From positions 69,202-133,201 of the forward strand of contig CAJUKY010000003.1 of the NCBI GenBank assembly GCA_910587055.1: a DNA stretch of 64,000 bases. Reading direction: 5' to 3'. This DNA comes from Candidatus Gastranaerophilales bacterium. GTDB taxonomy: Bacteria > Cyanobacteriota > Vampirovibrionia > Gastranaerophilales > Gastranaerophilaceae. The notes beneath the pieces are model-generated. The model saw only the letters and a program-made list of their open reading frames with translations, made no database searches and was not told the DNA's origin. Position 1 is the stretch's first letter. Every line of letters begins with the position of its first letter. Below, piece by piece: positions 24,813 through 32,038 of this stretch. Made by a program: the position numbers and the translations under genes.

Positions 24813-26528
24813 ATGACAAAAGAATTATATTCAGGTGCCGAAATAATTTTAAAATCACTGGTACAGGAGGGTGTAACAGAAATTTTCGGATACCCCGGCG
24901 GTCAGGTTATAAAAATTTACGATGCACTATATATGCAAAATGAAATTAAACATTACCTCGTGCGTCATGAACAGGCTGCAATCCATGCTGCTGAAGGATA
25001 TGCAAGAGCAACGGGAAAATGCGGGGTTGCACTTGTAACATCAGGCCCCGGAGCATGCAACACTATTACGGGTATTGCAAATGCTTATTATGACGGATAC
25101 CCGATTGTTGTTTTAACAGGGCAGGTAGGCTTAGCTCAAATAGGAAACGATGCCTTTCAGGAAGCCGATATAGTTGGAATTACACGCTCTTGCTGCAAGC
25201 ACAATTATCTTGTAAAAGATATTAAAGACATTCCGCGTGTTATAAAAGAAGCTTTTCATATTGCAACCACAGGAAAACCGGGGCCTGTTGTAATAGATTT
25301 ACCGAGAGATGTTCAAACAGCACAATCAACCTTTGAATACCCTGAAACCATTAAACTTGCAGGATATAACCCGAATTATAAAGGGCATCCGCTTCAAATT
25401 GCAAAAGCGGTTAAAATGCTGACAGAAGCCCACAGGCCTGTAATTATCTCAGGCGGCGGAGTTTTGATGAGCGATGCACATAAAGAATTACAGAAATTTG
25501 CACAGCTGATACAAGCGCCCGTTACACACACCCTTATGGGAACGGGAACCTATCCCGATTCGCTTGAATCAAGCCTCGGAATGCTTGGTATGCACGGTAA
25601 TTACTGGGCAAATTACGCCGTTGTACATGCTGATGTAATTCTGGCTCTCGGCACACGCTTTAACGATAGAATTACAGGATGCTTAAAACGTTTTGCAAGG
25701 GATTCGCACGTTATCCACGTGGATATCGACCCATGCTCAATTTCAAAAAACGTTAAGGCAGATATACCGATTGTGGGAGATTGTAAGAACGTTCTTCTCG
25801 GTATGATTGAATATTTTGAAAAAAAACAGCCCAATATCTACAAAGATGATAAAGATAAGTGGTTTGCCCAAATTGATGAATGGAAGCAAAAACGCGCCAT
25901 TCCGCCGTTTACCGGTGATAAATTAAGCGCAATTACCGTTATACAAAAGCTTTATGAATTAACAAAAAAATACCAGCCCATTGTATGTACGGAAGTAGGA
26001 CAGCATCAAATGTGGGCGGCACAGTTGTTTCAGTTTAATGAACCCAGAAAACTTATAACCTCAGGCGGTTTAGGGACTATGGGATTTGGTTTCCCCGCCG
26101 CTATGGGCGCCTGCGCCGGAAAACCGGAACAGCTTGTATTGAATATTGCAGGCGACGGCTCAATCCAGATGAATATTCAAGAGCTTGCAACCTGCGTGGA
26201 TTACGGATTTAAAGTAATAAACTGCATTATAAATAACGGATACCTCGGCATGGTGCGCCAGTGGCAGGAAAAGCTTTTTAATAAACACTACAGCGAGACA
26301 AAAATTTCCGCACCGGATTTTGTAAAAGTGGCTGAAGCATACGGCGCTGTAGGTATTCGGGTAGAACATGAGGATGAAATTGAGCCTGCAATTATAAAAG
26401 CTATTGAGTCAAAATCTCCCGTCTTCATTGATTTTGTGGTTGAAAGCTGTGAGATGGTTTATCCATGGGTACTTGCGGGTGAACCTTTAACAAAGGTATT
26501 ATTATCAAACGAATGTACCGCAAAATAG
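24813..26528 (+). CDS. ilvB: Acetolactate synthase large (catalytic) subunit
   Basis: ThDP-dependent enzyme making acetolactate or acetohydroxybutyrate for branched-chain amino acids, 571 aa. FGYPGGQVIKIYDALY, the catalytic Glu in VRHEQAAIHAAEGYARATGK, and the ThDP/Mg2+ motif GDGSIQMNIQEL...NNGYLGMVRQWQ are intact. GGAG is upstream of the ATG. The regulatory subunit follows after 50 nt. No leader peptide or T-box is visible in the 73-bp upstream gap. Confidence 0.96.
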   Translation: MTKELYSGAEIILKSLVQEGVTEIFGYPGGQVIKIYDALYMQNEIKHYLVRHEQAAIHAAEGYARATGKCGVALVTSGPGACNTITGIANAYYDGYPIVVLTGQVGLAQIGNDAFQEADIVGITRSCCKHNYLVKDIKDIPRVIKEAFHIATTGKPGPVVIDLPRDVQTAQSTFEYPETIKLAGYNPNYKGHPLQIAKAVKMLTEAHRPVIISGGGVLMSDAHKELQKFAQLIQAPVTHTLMGTGTYPDSLESSLGMLGMHGNYWANYAVVHADVILALGTRFNDRITGCLKRFARDSHVIHVDIDPCSISKNVKADIPIVGDCKNVLLGMIEYFEKKQPNIYKDDKDKWFAQIDEWKQKRAIPPFTGDKLSAITVIQKLYELTKKYQPIVCTEVGQHQMWAAQLFQFNEPRKLITSGGLGTMGFGFPAAMGACAGKPEQLVLNIAGDGSIQMNIQELATCVDYGFKVINCIINNGYLGMVRQWQEKLFNKHYSETKISAPDFVKVAEAYGAVGIRVEHEDEIEPAIIKAIESKSPVFIDFVVESCEMVYPWVLAGEPLTKVLLSNECTAK

Positions 26529-26578
26529 CCGCAAGAGCTATACGGCAAAGCTAAAAGAAAAATAAAGGAATTTAATAA

Positions 26579-27085
26579 ATGGGCGTTTTTCATACAATTT
26601 CAATATTGGTTACAAATGAATCAGGTGTGCTTTCGCGCGTAGTAGACCTGTTTTCAGGACGCGGCTATAACATTGAAAGCTTAACCGTGGCACCAACCAT
26701 CGACAGATTATATTCAAGAATAACAATTGTAACGGACGGCGATAATGCCGCAATTGAACAGATAAACAAGCAATTAAACCGTTTAATCCCTGTTATCAAA
26801 GTTGCGGATTTAAATTTAAATGAGGCGCTTGAATGTGAAGTGGCGCTTGTAAAATTAAACTGCAAGGATGAAGAAAAATCAGATATTTTAAGGATAGTAG
26901 ATGCTACAGGGTCCAAGATTATTGATGTAACCGATAAATCTTATACAATTCAAACAGTAGGCTCGGAAAAGCAAATTCAGGCACTTGCGGAATTAATCAG
27001 ACCGTATGGCGTGAAAGAGTTTGTAAGAAGCGGAAAAATAGCTATGAGCCGCAGCAACCAGTTTGTAAATATTAAGAATCTGTAG
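26579..27085 (+). CDS. ilvN: Acetolactate synthase small (regulatory) subunit
   Basis: 168 aa. The N-terminal ACT domain HTISILVTNESGVLSRVVDLFSGRGYNIESLTV binds valine for feedback inhibition, and the C-terminal ALS_ss_C domain covers 75-160. It activates and regulates IlvB. AAAGGA is upstream of the ATG. Its last 14 nt overlap the convergent small gene. Confidence 0.95.
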   Translation: MGVFHTISILVTNESGVLSRVVDLFSGRGYNIESLTVAPTIDRLYSRITIVTDGDNAAIEQINKQLNRLIPVIKVADLNLNEALECEVALVKLNCKDEEKSDILRIVDATGSKIIDVTDKSYTIQTVGSEKQIQALAELIRPYGVKEFVRSGKIAMSRSNQFVNIKNL

Positions 27086-27236
27086 GAGTTTCAGCCTGCT
27101 CTTCATTCTGTTTCATATAAAAAAGATGCGACAGGGAAACTTTCTCGCCATAAGCATCAAGAAGAGCCTGCAGACTTTCTTTTATACACTGGTCAAGCAC
27201 TTTCAGCCTTCTTTCAATAAGATTATCAATATCCAT
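27072..27236 (-). CDS. Small uncharacterised protein, 54 aa
   Basis: ATG 27236 is preceded by AAAGGA 7 nt upstream; the frame is open to 27317 but only this start has a ribosome-binding site. The peptide is helical (IDNLIERRLKVLDQCIKESLQALLDAYG) with an acidic tail. It overlaps the end of ilvN in convergent orientation. No family is recognised. Confidence 0.5.
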   Translation of the reverse strand: MDIDNLIERRLKVLDQCIKESLQALLDAYGEKVSLSHLFYMKQNEEQAETPTDS

Positions 27237-27361
27237 TTTTAATCCTTTCTTTATAAAATGGAGTACAAAACAGAGGGGTACAAAATCTAAAGCGCTTGAT
27301 ATTTTCAAGGCTTTCAATTAAAATTAAATAGTATTTTAAACTTAATGATTATTTATATAAT

Positions 27362-27375
27362 AAAACAATTGTTTT
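27362..27375. promoter_or_regulatory. 14-bp perfect palindrome upstream of small HTH gene
   Basis: AAAACAATTGTTTT, immediately downstream of a TATAAT (27356-27361), with TTTTGTC (27377-27383) and GACAAA (27401-27406) as further inverted arms. This is consistent with an operator in the promoter of the 68-aa gene at 27417. Confidence 0.4.
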
Positions 27376-27416
27376 CTTTTGTCAAGCTTTGTTTTATTAA
27401 GACAAATTGGAGTTTT

Positions 27417-27623
27417 ATGGAAAAGAATTTTATTAAAGGATATATTGCACAAAACAATTTAAGTATTAAAGAGGTTCATTCCAGATTAGCTGAAAAATAT
27501 GGCTGGAAAGACACGGTACAAAATTTTACAATGAAAATAAACCGCCAAACTCTAAAATACAATGAAATTCTACAAATTGCAGATGTTCTTGGGTATGAAA
27601 TTAAATGGGTTGAAAAACCTTAG
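27417..27623 (+). CDS. Small DUF6471-like/HTH-like protein, 68 aa
   Basis: ATG 27417 has GGAG 5 nt upstream; an upstream in-frame ATG at 27345 lacks a ribosome-binding site. The sequence KGYIAQNNLSIKEVHSRLAEKYGW, then FTMKINRQTLKYNEILQIADVLGYEIKWV, resembles small lambda-repressor-like HTH proteins grouped as DUF6471. It may regulate itself through the palindrome just upstream. Confidence 0.55.
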   Translation: MEKNFIKGYIAQNNLSIKEVHSRLAEKYGWKDTVQNFTMKINRQTLKYNEILQIADVLGYEIKWVEKP

Positions 27624-27654
27624 ACAAACATTACCAAAAGCCCTGCGGCATGGC

Positions 27655-27671
27655 AAAAAAAAAGGGGGGGG
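27655..27671. repeat. Homopolymer tract A9G8
   Basis: Nine A residues followed by eight G residues in a 271-bp intergenic region. The long G run is striking in an AT-rich genome. Confidence 0.9.
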
Positions 27672-27725
27672 TATTTTCGCAAAATAACCAGGATAGTATT
27701 CAGTTCTTTAACTTATTTTTTTAAA

Positions 27726-27781
27726 TTTACATCATGTTGCGTAACATTTCTTTACATTTTCATCTGAATAAATGATGTAAA
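27726..27781. repeat. 10-bp inverted repeat upstream of sigma factor gene
   Basis: TTTACATCAT (27726-27735) and ATGATGTAAA (27772-27781) are exact inverted arms with a 36-bp spacer. TTTACA-like motifs recur inside. Confidence 0.55.
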
Positions 27782-27828
27782 AAACCCGTAATTTTTAGAC
27801 AATAAATATGTAAATTGCTATCACATAA

Positions 27829-27857
27829 TTTGCTGTAAATATAGTTTTTACAGCAAA
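27829..27857 (+). promoter_or_regulatory. 11-bp perfect inverted repeat in front of sigma factor gene
   Basis: TTTGCTGTAAA (27829-27839) and TTTACAGCAAA (27847-27857) with a 7-nt spacer, 38 nt before the sigma-factor ATG. It could be a protein operator or a leader hairpin. It is not a terminator, since no clean T-run follows. Confidence 0.55.
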
Positions 27858-27894
27858 AATTGGTTTTTGTGTTAAAGACTTGGAAAATTAAAAG

Positions 27895-28719
27895 ATGAGT
27901 GAAAATTTTGAAATAGACTCTTTTAAAAAAATTGTAAGATTATCCGATGAAGAAATTGCAGAGCTTTGGAAAATATATCTTGAAGACAAAACTAACAAGG
28001 CCGTCCGCGATAAATTAATCGTTCAATACATCTATTTAACAAGGTATGTAATAGGCAGAATAAAAGTAAATCTACCGTCTACGTACAGTTATGAAGACAT
28101 TACAAGCTACGGCGTAGAAGGTTTAATTGATGCTGTTGAAAAATTTTCACCGCAAAAAGGTGCAAAATTTGAAACCTATGCACTTATGCGCATCAGAGGA
28201 AGCATAATCGACAGAATAAGAGCGGCGGACTGGCTCCCAAGAACCGTAAGAAAAAAGATTAAAGACGTAAAACAGGCAATCGAAACCCTGAAACAAAAAT
28301 TAGACAGGAACCCTACCACAAGCGAAATTGCCGAATTTATGGATCTTGAAAAAGAAAAAGTGGAAGAGATTTTAGCGCAGGATACAGGGGTTGATTCACT
28401 CTATGATAAAAAGGGGCAGGGAGATGAGAGTGTTGAAATCATTGATACCATTGAAGATAAAAAATCCGAACGGCCGGAAGAAGCGGTAGAGAAAAAAGAT
28501 GCCAAAAGAGAACTTGAACATGCTCTAAAAAAACTTCCCGAGCGCGAAAGAATGCTTCTTGTATTTTATTACCACGAAAATATGACCTTAAAAGAAATCG
28601 GCGAAGCTATAAATGTTTCAGAATCAAGAGTCTGCCAGCTTCATGCGCAGGCAATTATGAAATTGAGGAAAATTTTAAGTACATCAAGAAGCGAACGCCT
28701 TGCAAAATCAATAGTTTAA
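27895..28719 (+). CDS. Alternative sigma factor, FliA/WhiG (sigma-28-like) family
   Basis: 274 aa. Region 2 reads RDKLIVQYIYLTRYVIGRIKVNLP and EDITSYGVEGLIDAVEKFSPQKGAKFETYALMRIRGSIIDRIRAADWLPRTVRKK; region 3 LDRNPTTSEIAEFMDLEKEKVEEIL; region 4 LPERERMLLVFYYHENMTLKEIGEAINVSESRVCQLHAQA. RIRGSIIDRIRAADWLPR is the FliA/WhiG hallmark. No anti-sigma gene and no flagellar gene is nearby, so its regulon is not evident. Two inverted repeats precede it. Confidence 0.9.
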   Translation: MSENFEIDSFKKIVRLSDEEIAELWKIYLEDKTNKAVRDKLIVQYIYLTRYVIGRIKVNLPSTYSYEDITSYGVEGLIDAVEKFSPQKGAKFETYALMRIRGSIIDRIRAADWLPRTVRKKIKDVKQAIETLKQKLDRNPTTSEIAEFMDLEKEKVEEILAQDTGVDSLYDKKGQGDESVEIIDTIEDKKSERPEEAVEKKDAKRELEHALKKLPERERMLLVFYYHENMTLKEIGEAINVSESRVCQLHAQAIMKLRKILSTSRSERLAKSIV

Positions 28720-28731
28720 TGTTTGGCGAGC

Positions 28732-28749
28732 TTTTGAAAATTTTCAAAA
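28732..28749. repeat. 18-bp perfect palindrome after sigma factor gene
   Basis: TTTTGAAAATTTTCAAAA begins 12 bp after the sigma-factor stop. No T-run follows, so it is not a classic terminator. Confidence 0.5.
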
Positions 28750-28781
28750 TGTTTATGGGTGCCTTTTAGCCTGTATTTTAA

Positions 28782-29095
28782 GCAAAAAAAATGTTTGCCC
28801 TAATCTTTGATTTTAGCAAACATTTAATAAACACGAGGATATTAAGAGAGAGTAAAAAATATCTGTTTTAAAGTATACAAGCTTATTATCAAGAACCTGT
28901 AATACTTATTTTTGCATCATTCCCATGATGACATTGTCTGTATTATTCCGTTTTCTTCCTTTAAAATTGACCTATCCGCCGGATTATATCCGCTTTTGCT
29001 GATTTTGATTTAATTCCCTTACTCTTTAATAAAGTATTTTTGTTTCAAAAAATTGCCTTTGCGGAAAGTAAATATTAAGAAATATTAAGAACACA
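28782..29095 (-). ncRNA. Dispersed repeat / candidate small RNA, copy 1
   Basis: Paired with copy 2 at 34845-35135. Block A (28782-28858, 77 bp) is identical in both copies. Block B (29003-29034, 32 bp identical, similarity extending to about 29095) is also shared, and TTTTCTTCCTTTAAA lies between. On the minus strand the order is block B, AAAGGAAG, then block A ending in a terminator. Block A carries ACTCTCTCTTAATATCCTCGTG on minus, complementary to Shine-Dalgarno-like sequences. No convincing reading frame is present. A non-coding minus-strand RNA fits best. Confidence 0.45.
28784..28825 (-). terminator. Terminator in block A of repeat copy 1
   Basis: On minus, AAATGTTTGC (28825-28816) pairs with GCAAACATTT (28798-28789), followed by U-rich sequence (28790-28784). 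The loop is 17 nt. Confidence 0.65.
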
Positions 29096-29192
29096 TCCCG
29101 AAGTATCACAAAATGTCAAAGTATACTAAAATACCCTAACAGTCTTTATTTTATAAAGTTTTTTGCCTTTTACACACGGTTTTTTACACAAA

Positions 29193-29222
29193 ATAAAAAG
29201 CGCTTTTTAACACAAAAAGCGC
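29193..29222 (-). terminator. Terminator of yidC
   Basis: On minus, GCGCTTTTT-GTGTT-AAAAAGCGC (29222-29200) followed by TTTTTAT. It lies 50 nt after the yidC stop. Confidence 0.88.
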
Positions 29223-29272
29223 AAATTCAAGATAAACATTTTTGAAGATTTCTCTTCTTCGTCTGGTATTTA

Positions 29273-30403
29273 TTAATCTTCTTTATTTTCTATATCTTTA
29301 ACATCTTTCGCTTCAATAATTTTAGAATTGTCAGATGCTTTATTATCAGCCGGTTTTCCGGATTTTGCAAGTTTCTTTTCTTCATCCTCTTTATCCAGTT
29401 TTTTATTAATAATGACTGTTTGAACAATCTGGAAAAGGTTTGAAGTTACAAGATACAAAAGCACGCCGGCGGGAATCGGTATAAAAATAAACGTAACCAT
29501 AATCATAACAGGCATTATGGTGCCCATAGATTTTTGAATAGCCTGCTGTGTGGGGTCTTGCGGCTGATTTTTATTTTGTGCCATCATAACTTTCTGGCTT
29601 ATAAACATAGTAATTGCAAATAAAATTATAAGCGCAATTACATCGTAATGTATGGCGGTTTCCACCTTGTCTGTAGGAACAGAGGCTATTAAATTGTCTC
29701 CAGCTCTTGTAAATTCTACCTTTTCGGTTTCACGTGTGCTGATATCAAGAACATCAACTTCCGCTTTTTCAACCATATCAAGGACTGAGAACTTTTCATT
29801 CAAATTATCAAGAGGAATTTTTAAATCAAGTGTTTCCCCGGGAACTACCGTCCCCTGTATAATTACAGCCTTTGTAGGCTGGTTAATCTTAACTCCTTCA
29901 AGGGTTTCGCCGTTTTTCAGGTATACTCTTGCGGTTTTTCCTGCCTGAAAAATATCTCTCGGGCTTGCCTGAAATTTACCGTCAAAAGACACGCCGGCAT
30001 TGCTTTTTATTGTGGCATCAAGCCTTTCGATAAAGAAAAAGTTGGCTTTTCCTGCCTGCTGTATGAATTGCGGACTGATAAGCGCCGTATACAGTAAAAT
30101 AAAAATCGGAATTTGAATTAACATCGGAAGACAGCCGCCCATAGGGTTAAACTGGTGTTCCTTGTAGAATTCGGCCATTTTTCGCTGCATAGTCTGCGGG
30201 TCAGATTTGTACCTGTCCTGTATCATTTTCATTTTAGGCTGAAGTGCCTGCATCACTCTCATAGAGCGCTGTTGCGATACACTTGAATGCCACATTGCAA
30301 GCCGCACAATAATTGTGAGAGCTATAATCGCTAAACCCCAGTTATTATTGAATAAAGCGGCAAGCGCCTTTAATATTTCAATGGTTAATCCTACAAAATC
30401 CAT
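29273..30403 (-). CDS. yidC: Membrane protein insertase YidC/Oxa1
   Basis: 376 aa insertase for inner-membrane proteins. N-terminal membrane helix NNWGLAIIALTIIVRLAMW, the cytoplasmic hairpin with QPKMKMIQDRYKSDPQTMQRKMAEFYKEH, then FNPMGGCLPMLIQIPIFILLYTAL and two C-terminal helices. A periplasmic insert of about 110 residues (roughly 135-245, IERLDATIKSN to AIHYDVIA) separates helices 2 and 3, resembling the cyanobacterial arrangement and unlike the large N-terminal P1 domain of proteobacteria. AGGAG is upstream. It ends in a Lys/Asp-rich tail. Confidence 0.93.
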   Translation of the reverse strand: MDFVGLTIEILKALAALFNNNWGLAIIALTIIVRLAMWHSSVSQQRSMRVMQALQPKMKMIQDRYKSDPQTMQRKMAEFYKEHQFNPMGGCLPMLIQIPIFILLYTALISPQFIQQAGKANFFFIERLDATIKSNAGVSFDGKFQASPRDIFQAGKTARVYLKNGETLEGVKINQPTKAVIIQGTVVPGETLDLKIPLDNLNEKFSVLDMVEKAEVDVLDISTRETEKVEFTRAGDNLIASVPTDKVETAIHYDVIALIILFAITMFISQKVMMAQNKNQPQDPTQQAIQKSMGTIMPVMIMVTFIFIPIPAGVLLYLVTSNLFQIVQTVIINKKLDKEDEEKKLAKSGKPADNKASDNSKIIEAKDVKDIENKED

Positions 30404-30449
30404 TAATTTCTCCTAAAAACCTTATGTATACTAATTTTACACTAAACAT

Positions 30450-30457
30450 GATATTAT
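30450..30457 (+). promoter_or_regulatory. Extended -10 promoter of mnmE, leaderless arrangement
   Basis: TGA precedes TATTAT (30452-30457), which ends 7 nt before the ATG at 30465. No ribosome-binding site is seen. Confidence 0.5.
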
Positions 30458-30464
30458 AAAAGTC

Positions 30465-31832
30465 ATGGAAAGCATGTTTGATACAATTTGTGCCGTGGCA
30501 ACCCCCTTAAGTGCAGGCAGTATAGGGGTTATAAGGATTTCAGGAGAGAAATCTTTCGAGATAATATCAAAAATTTTTGACAGAAAAATACAAATCGGTA
30601 TGATAAACCATGGCTGGATTTTAAATAATAAAAACAGCGAAAAGCTTGATGAGGTGATAGTTTTACCTTTTAAAAACCCGAAAAGCTTTACGGGAGAGGA
30701 TGTTATCGAAATTCAAACCCACGGATCACCTGTTATTATCAGGGAAATTCTAAATCTGGTTTTAGAAAACGGGGCAAGGCTTGCAAGCAGAGGCGAATTT
30801 ACAAAAAGAGCCTTTTTGAACCATAAAATCGACCTTTCACAGGCGGAAGCCGTACTTGATTTAATTAATGCAAAAACCTCAAAATCCGCATCATTAGCGG
30901 CGAATAACCTATCCGGCACTTTAAAAAATGAAATAAACAATATGCGGGAAAATTTGATTGAGATACTGGCAAAAATCACCGCCTCGCTTGATTTTCCGGA
31001 GGATGTTAAAGAGGTTGAATACGCGGAAATTCTTTCTGTGCTTAGCGGTGCGGAGAAAAAAATTGAAAAAATACTCCAAAATGCCCGCTGTCACAATATT
31101 TTACGTGAAGGCATACAAATTGCTATCGCAGGATGCCCTAATGTAGGGAAAAGTTCGCTTTTTAATGCGCTTTTAAATATTCAAAGAGCTATAGTCACAG
31201 ATATAGCAGGCACTACACGTGATACAATAACTGAAAATATAGATATAGAAGGTATTTCAGCCACTTTAATTGACACTGCGGGAATCAGAGAGGGCGATAT
31301 AGACAAAGTTGAAAAAATCGGCGTTGAAAATTCAAAATCCGTAATTGATAATTCTGATATAATTTTATGTCTTTTTGACGGCTCAAAAGGGTTGCAAAAA
31401 GAGGATACGGAAGTATTTCAGCTGTCTGAAACATTAAAAAAGCGCTTATATATTGAAACTAAGCAGGATATAACGGGCAAAACGCAGCAGATGCAGGAAA
31501 CTAACGCAGGTTATACTGCTGAAAATCCTATTATTATTAGCTCTAAGACGATGTATGGAATTGAAAATTTAAAAAAAGCGATTTTTAATGAAATAATCGG
31601 TTCAAATGTAGAAGATTCAGGATTTTTAACAAATCAAAGGCATCAAGAAGCTCTGAGAAAGGCGCTTGAACATATTAAAATTGCTAAAAGCGCCGCACAG
31701 CAAGAAGAATTGCAAGATTTAATTTCTATAGATATTAAATCTGCTCTGCTTTCTCTCGGTGAAATATCCGGAGAAGTGGTCAACGATGAGGTTTTAGACC
31801 ATATTTTTGAAAGCTTCTGCATCGGAAAGTAG
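30465..31832 (+). CDS. mnmE: tRNA modification GTPase MnmE
   Basis: Works with MnmG to install the 5-carboxymethylaminomethyl group at U34 of tRNAs. N-terminal folate-binding domain (DTICAVATPLSAGSIGVIRISG), helical domain, inserted G domain with GCPNVGKSSLF, the IAGTTRDT switch and DTAGIRE, and the C-terminal FCIGK motif with the conserved Cys. Length 455 aa is normal. ATG 30474 is an alternative start. Divergent from yidC, a common neighbour in many bacteria. Confidence 0.96.
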   Translation: MESMFDTICAVATPLSAGSIGVIRISGEKSFEIISKIFDRKIQIGMINHGWILNNKNSEKLDEVIVLPFKNPKSFTGEDVIEIQTHGSPVIIREILNLVLENGARLASRGEFTKRAFLNHKIDLSQAEAVLDLINAKTSKSASLAANNLSGTLKNEINNMRENLIEILAKITASLDFPEDVKEVEYAEILSVLSGAEKKIEKILQNARCHNILREGIQIAIAGCPNVGKSSLFNALLNIQRAIVTDIAGTTRDTITENIDIEGISATLIDTAGIREGDIDKVEKIGVENSKSVIDNSDIILCLFDGSKGLQKEDTEVFQLSETLKKRLYIETKQDITGKTQQMQETNAGYTAENPIIISSKTMYGIENLKKAIFNEIIGSNVEDSGFLTNQRHQEALRKALEHIKIAKSAAQQEELQDLISIDIKSALLSLGEISGEVVNDEVLDHIFESFCIGK

Positions 31833-31956
31833 TATTATTAAATAAAACCCAATTCGTTTAATCCCGCAAACGGTCAGCAGGCTTTAATTTTACACGATAC
31901 TGAAATGCAAACTCCGCCGGATGATTAACATTCTTAACCTTGTAAAAATTGTTAAG

Positions 31957-31994
31957 AAAAGGGGCACCTGCTGAAAAAGCAAAATCGGTACCCC
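31957..31994 (-). terminator. Terminator of glycine-rich gene 2
   Basis: On minus, GGGGTACC (31994-31987) pairs with GGTGCCCC (31968-31961) with one G-U pair; an inner TGCT/AGCA stem is present and TTTT follows. It is preceded by a 30-nt sequence also found after glycine-rich gene 1. Confidence 0.8.
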
Positions 31995-32038
31995 GGAAAG
32001 TTGTTTTTATCGTAAAAATTTAGTTAAGTAAATGACGG

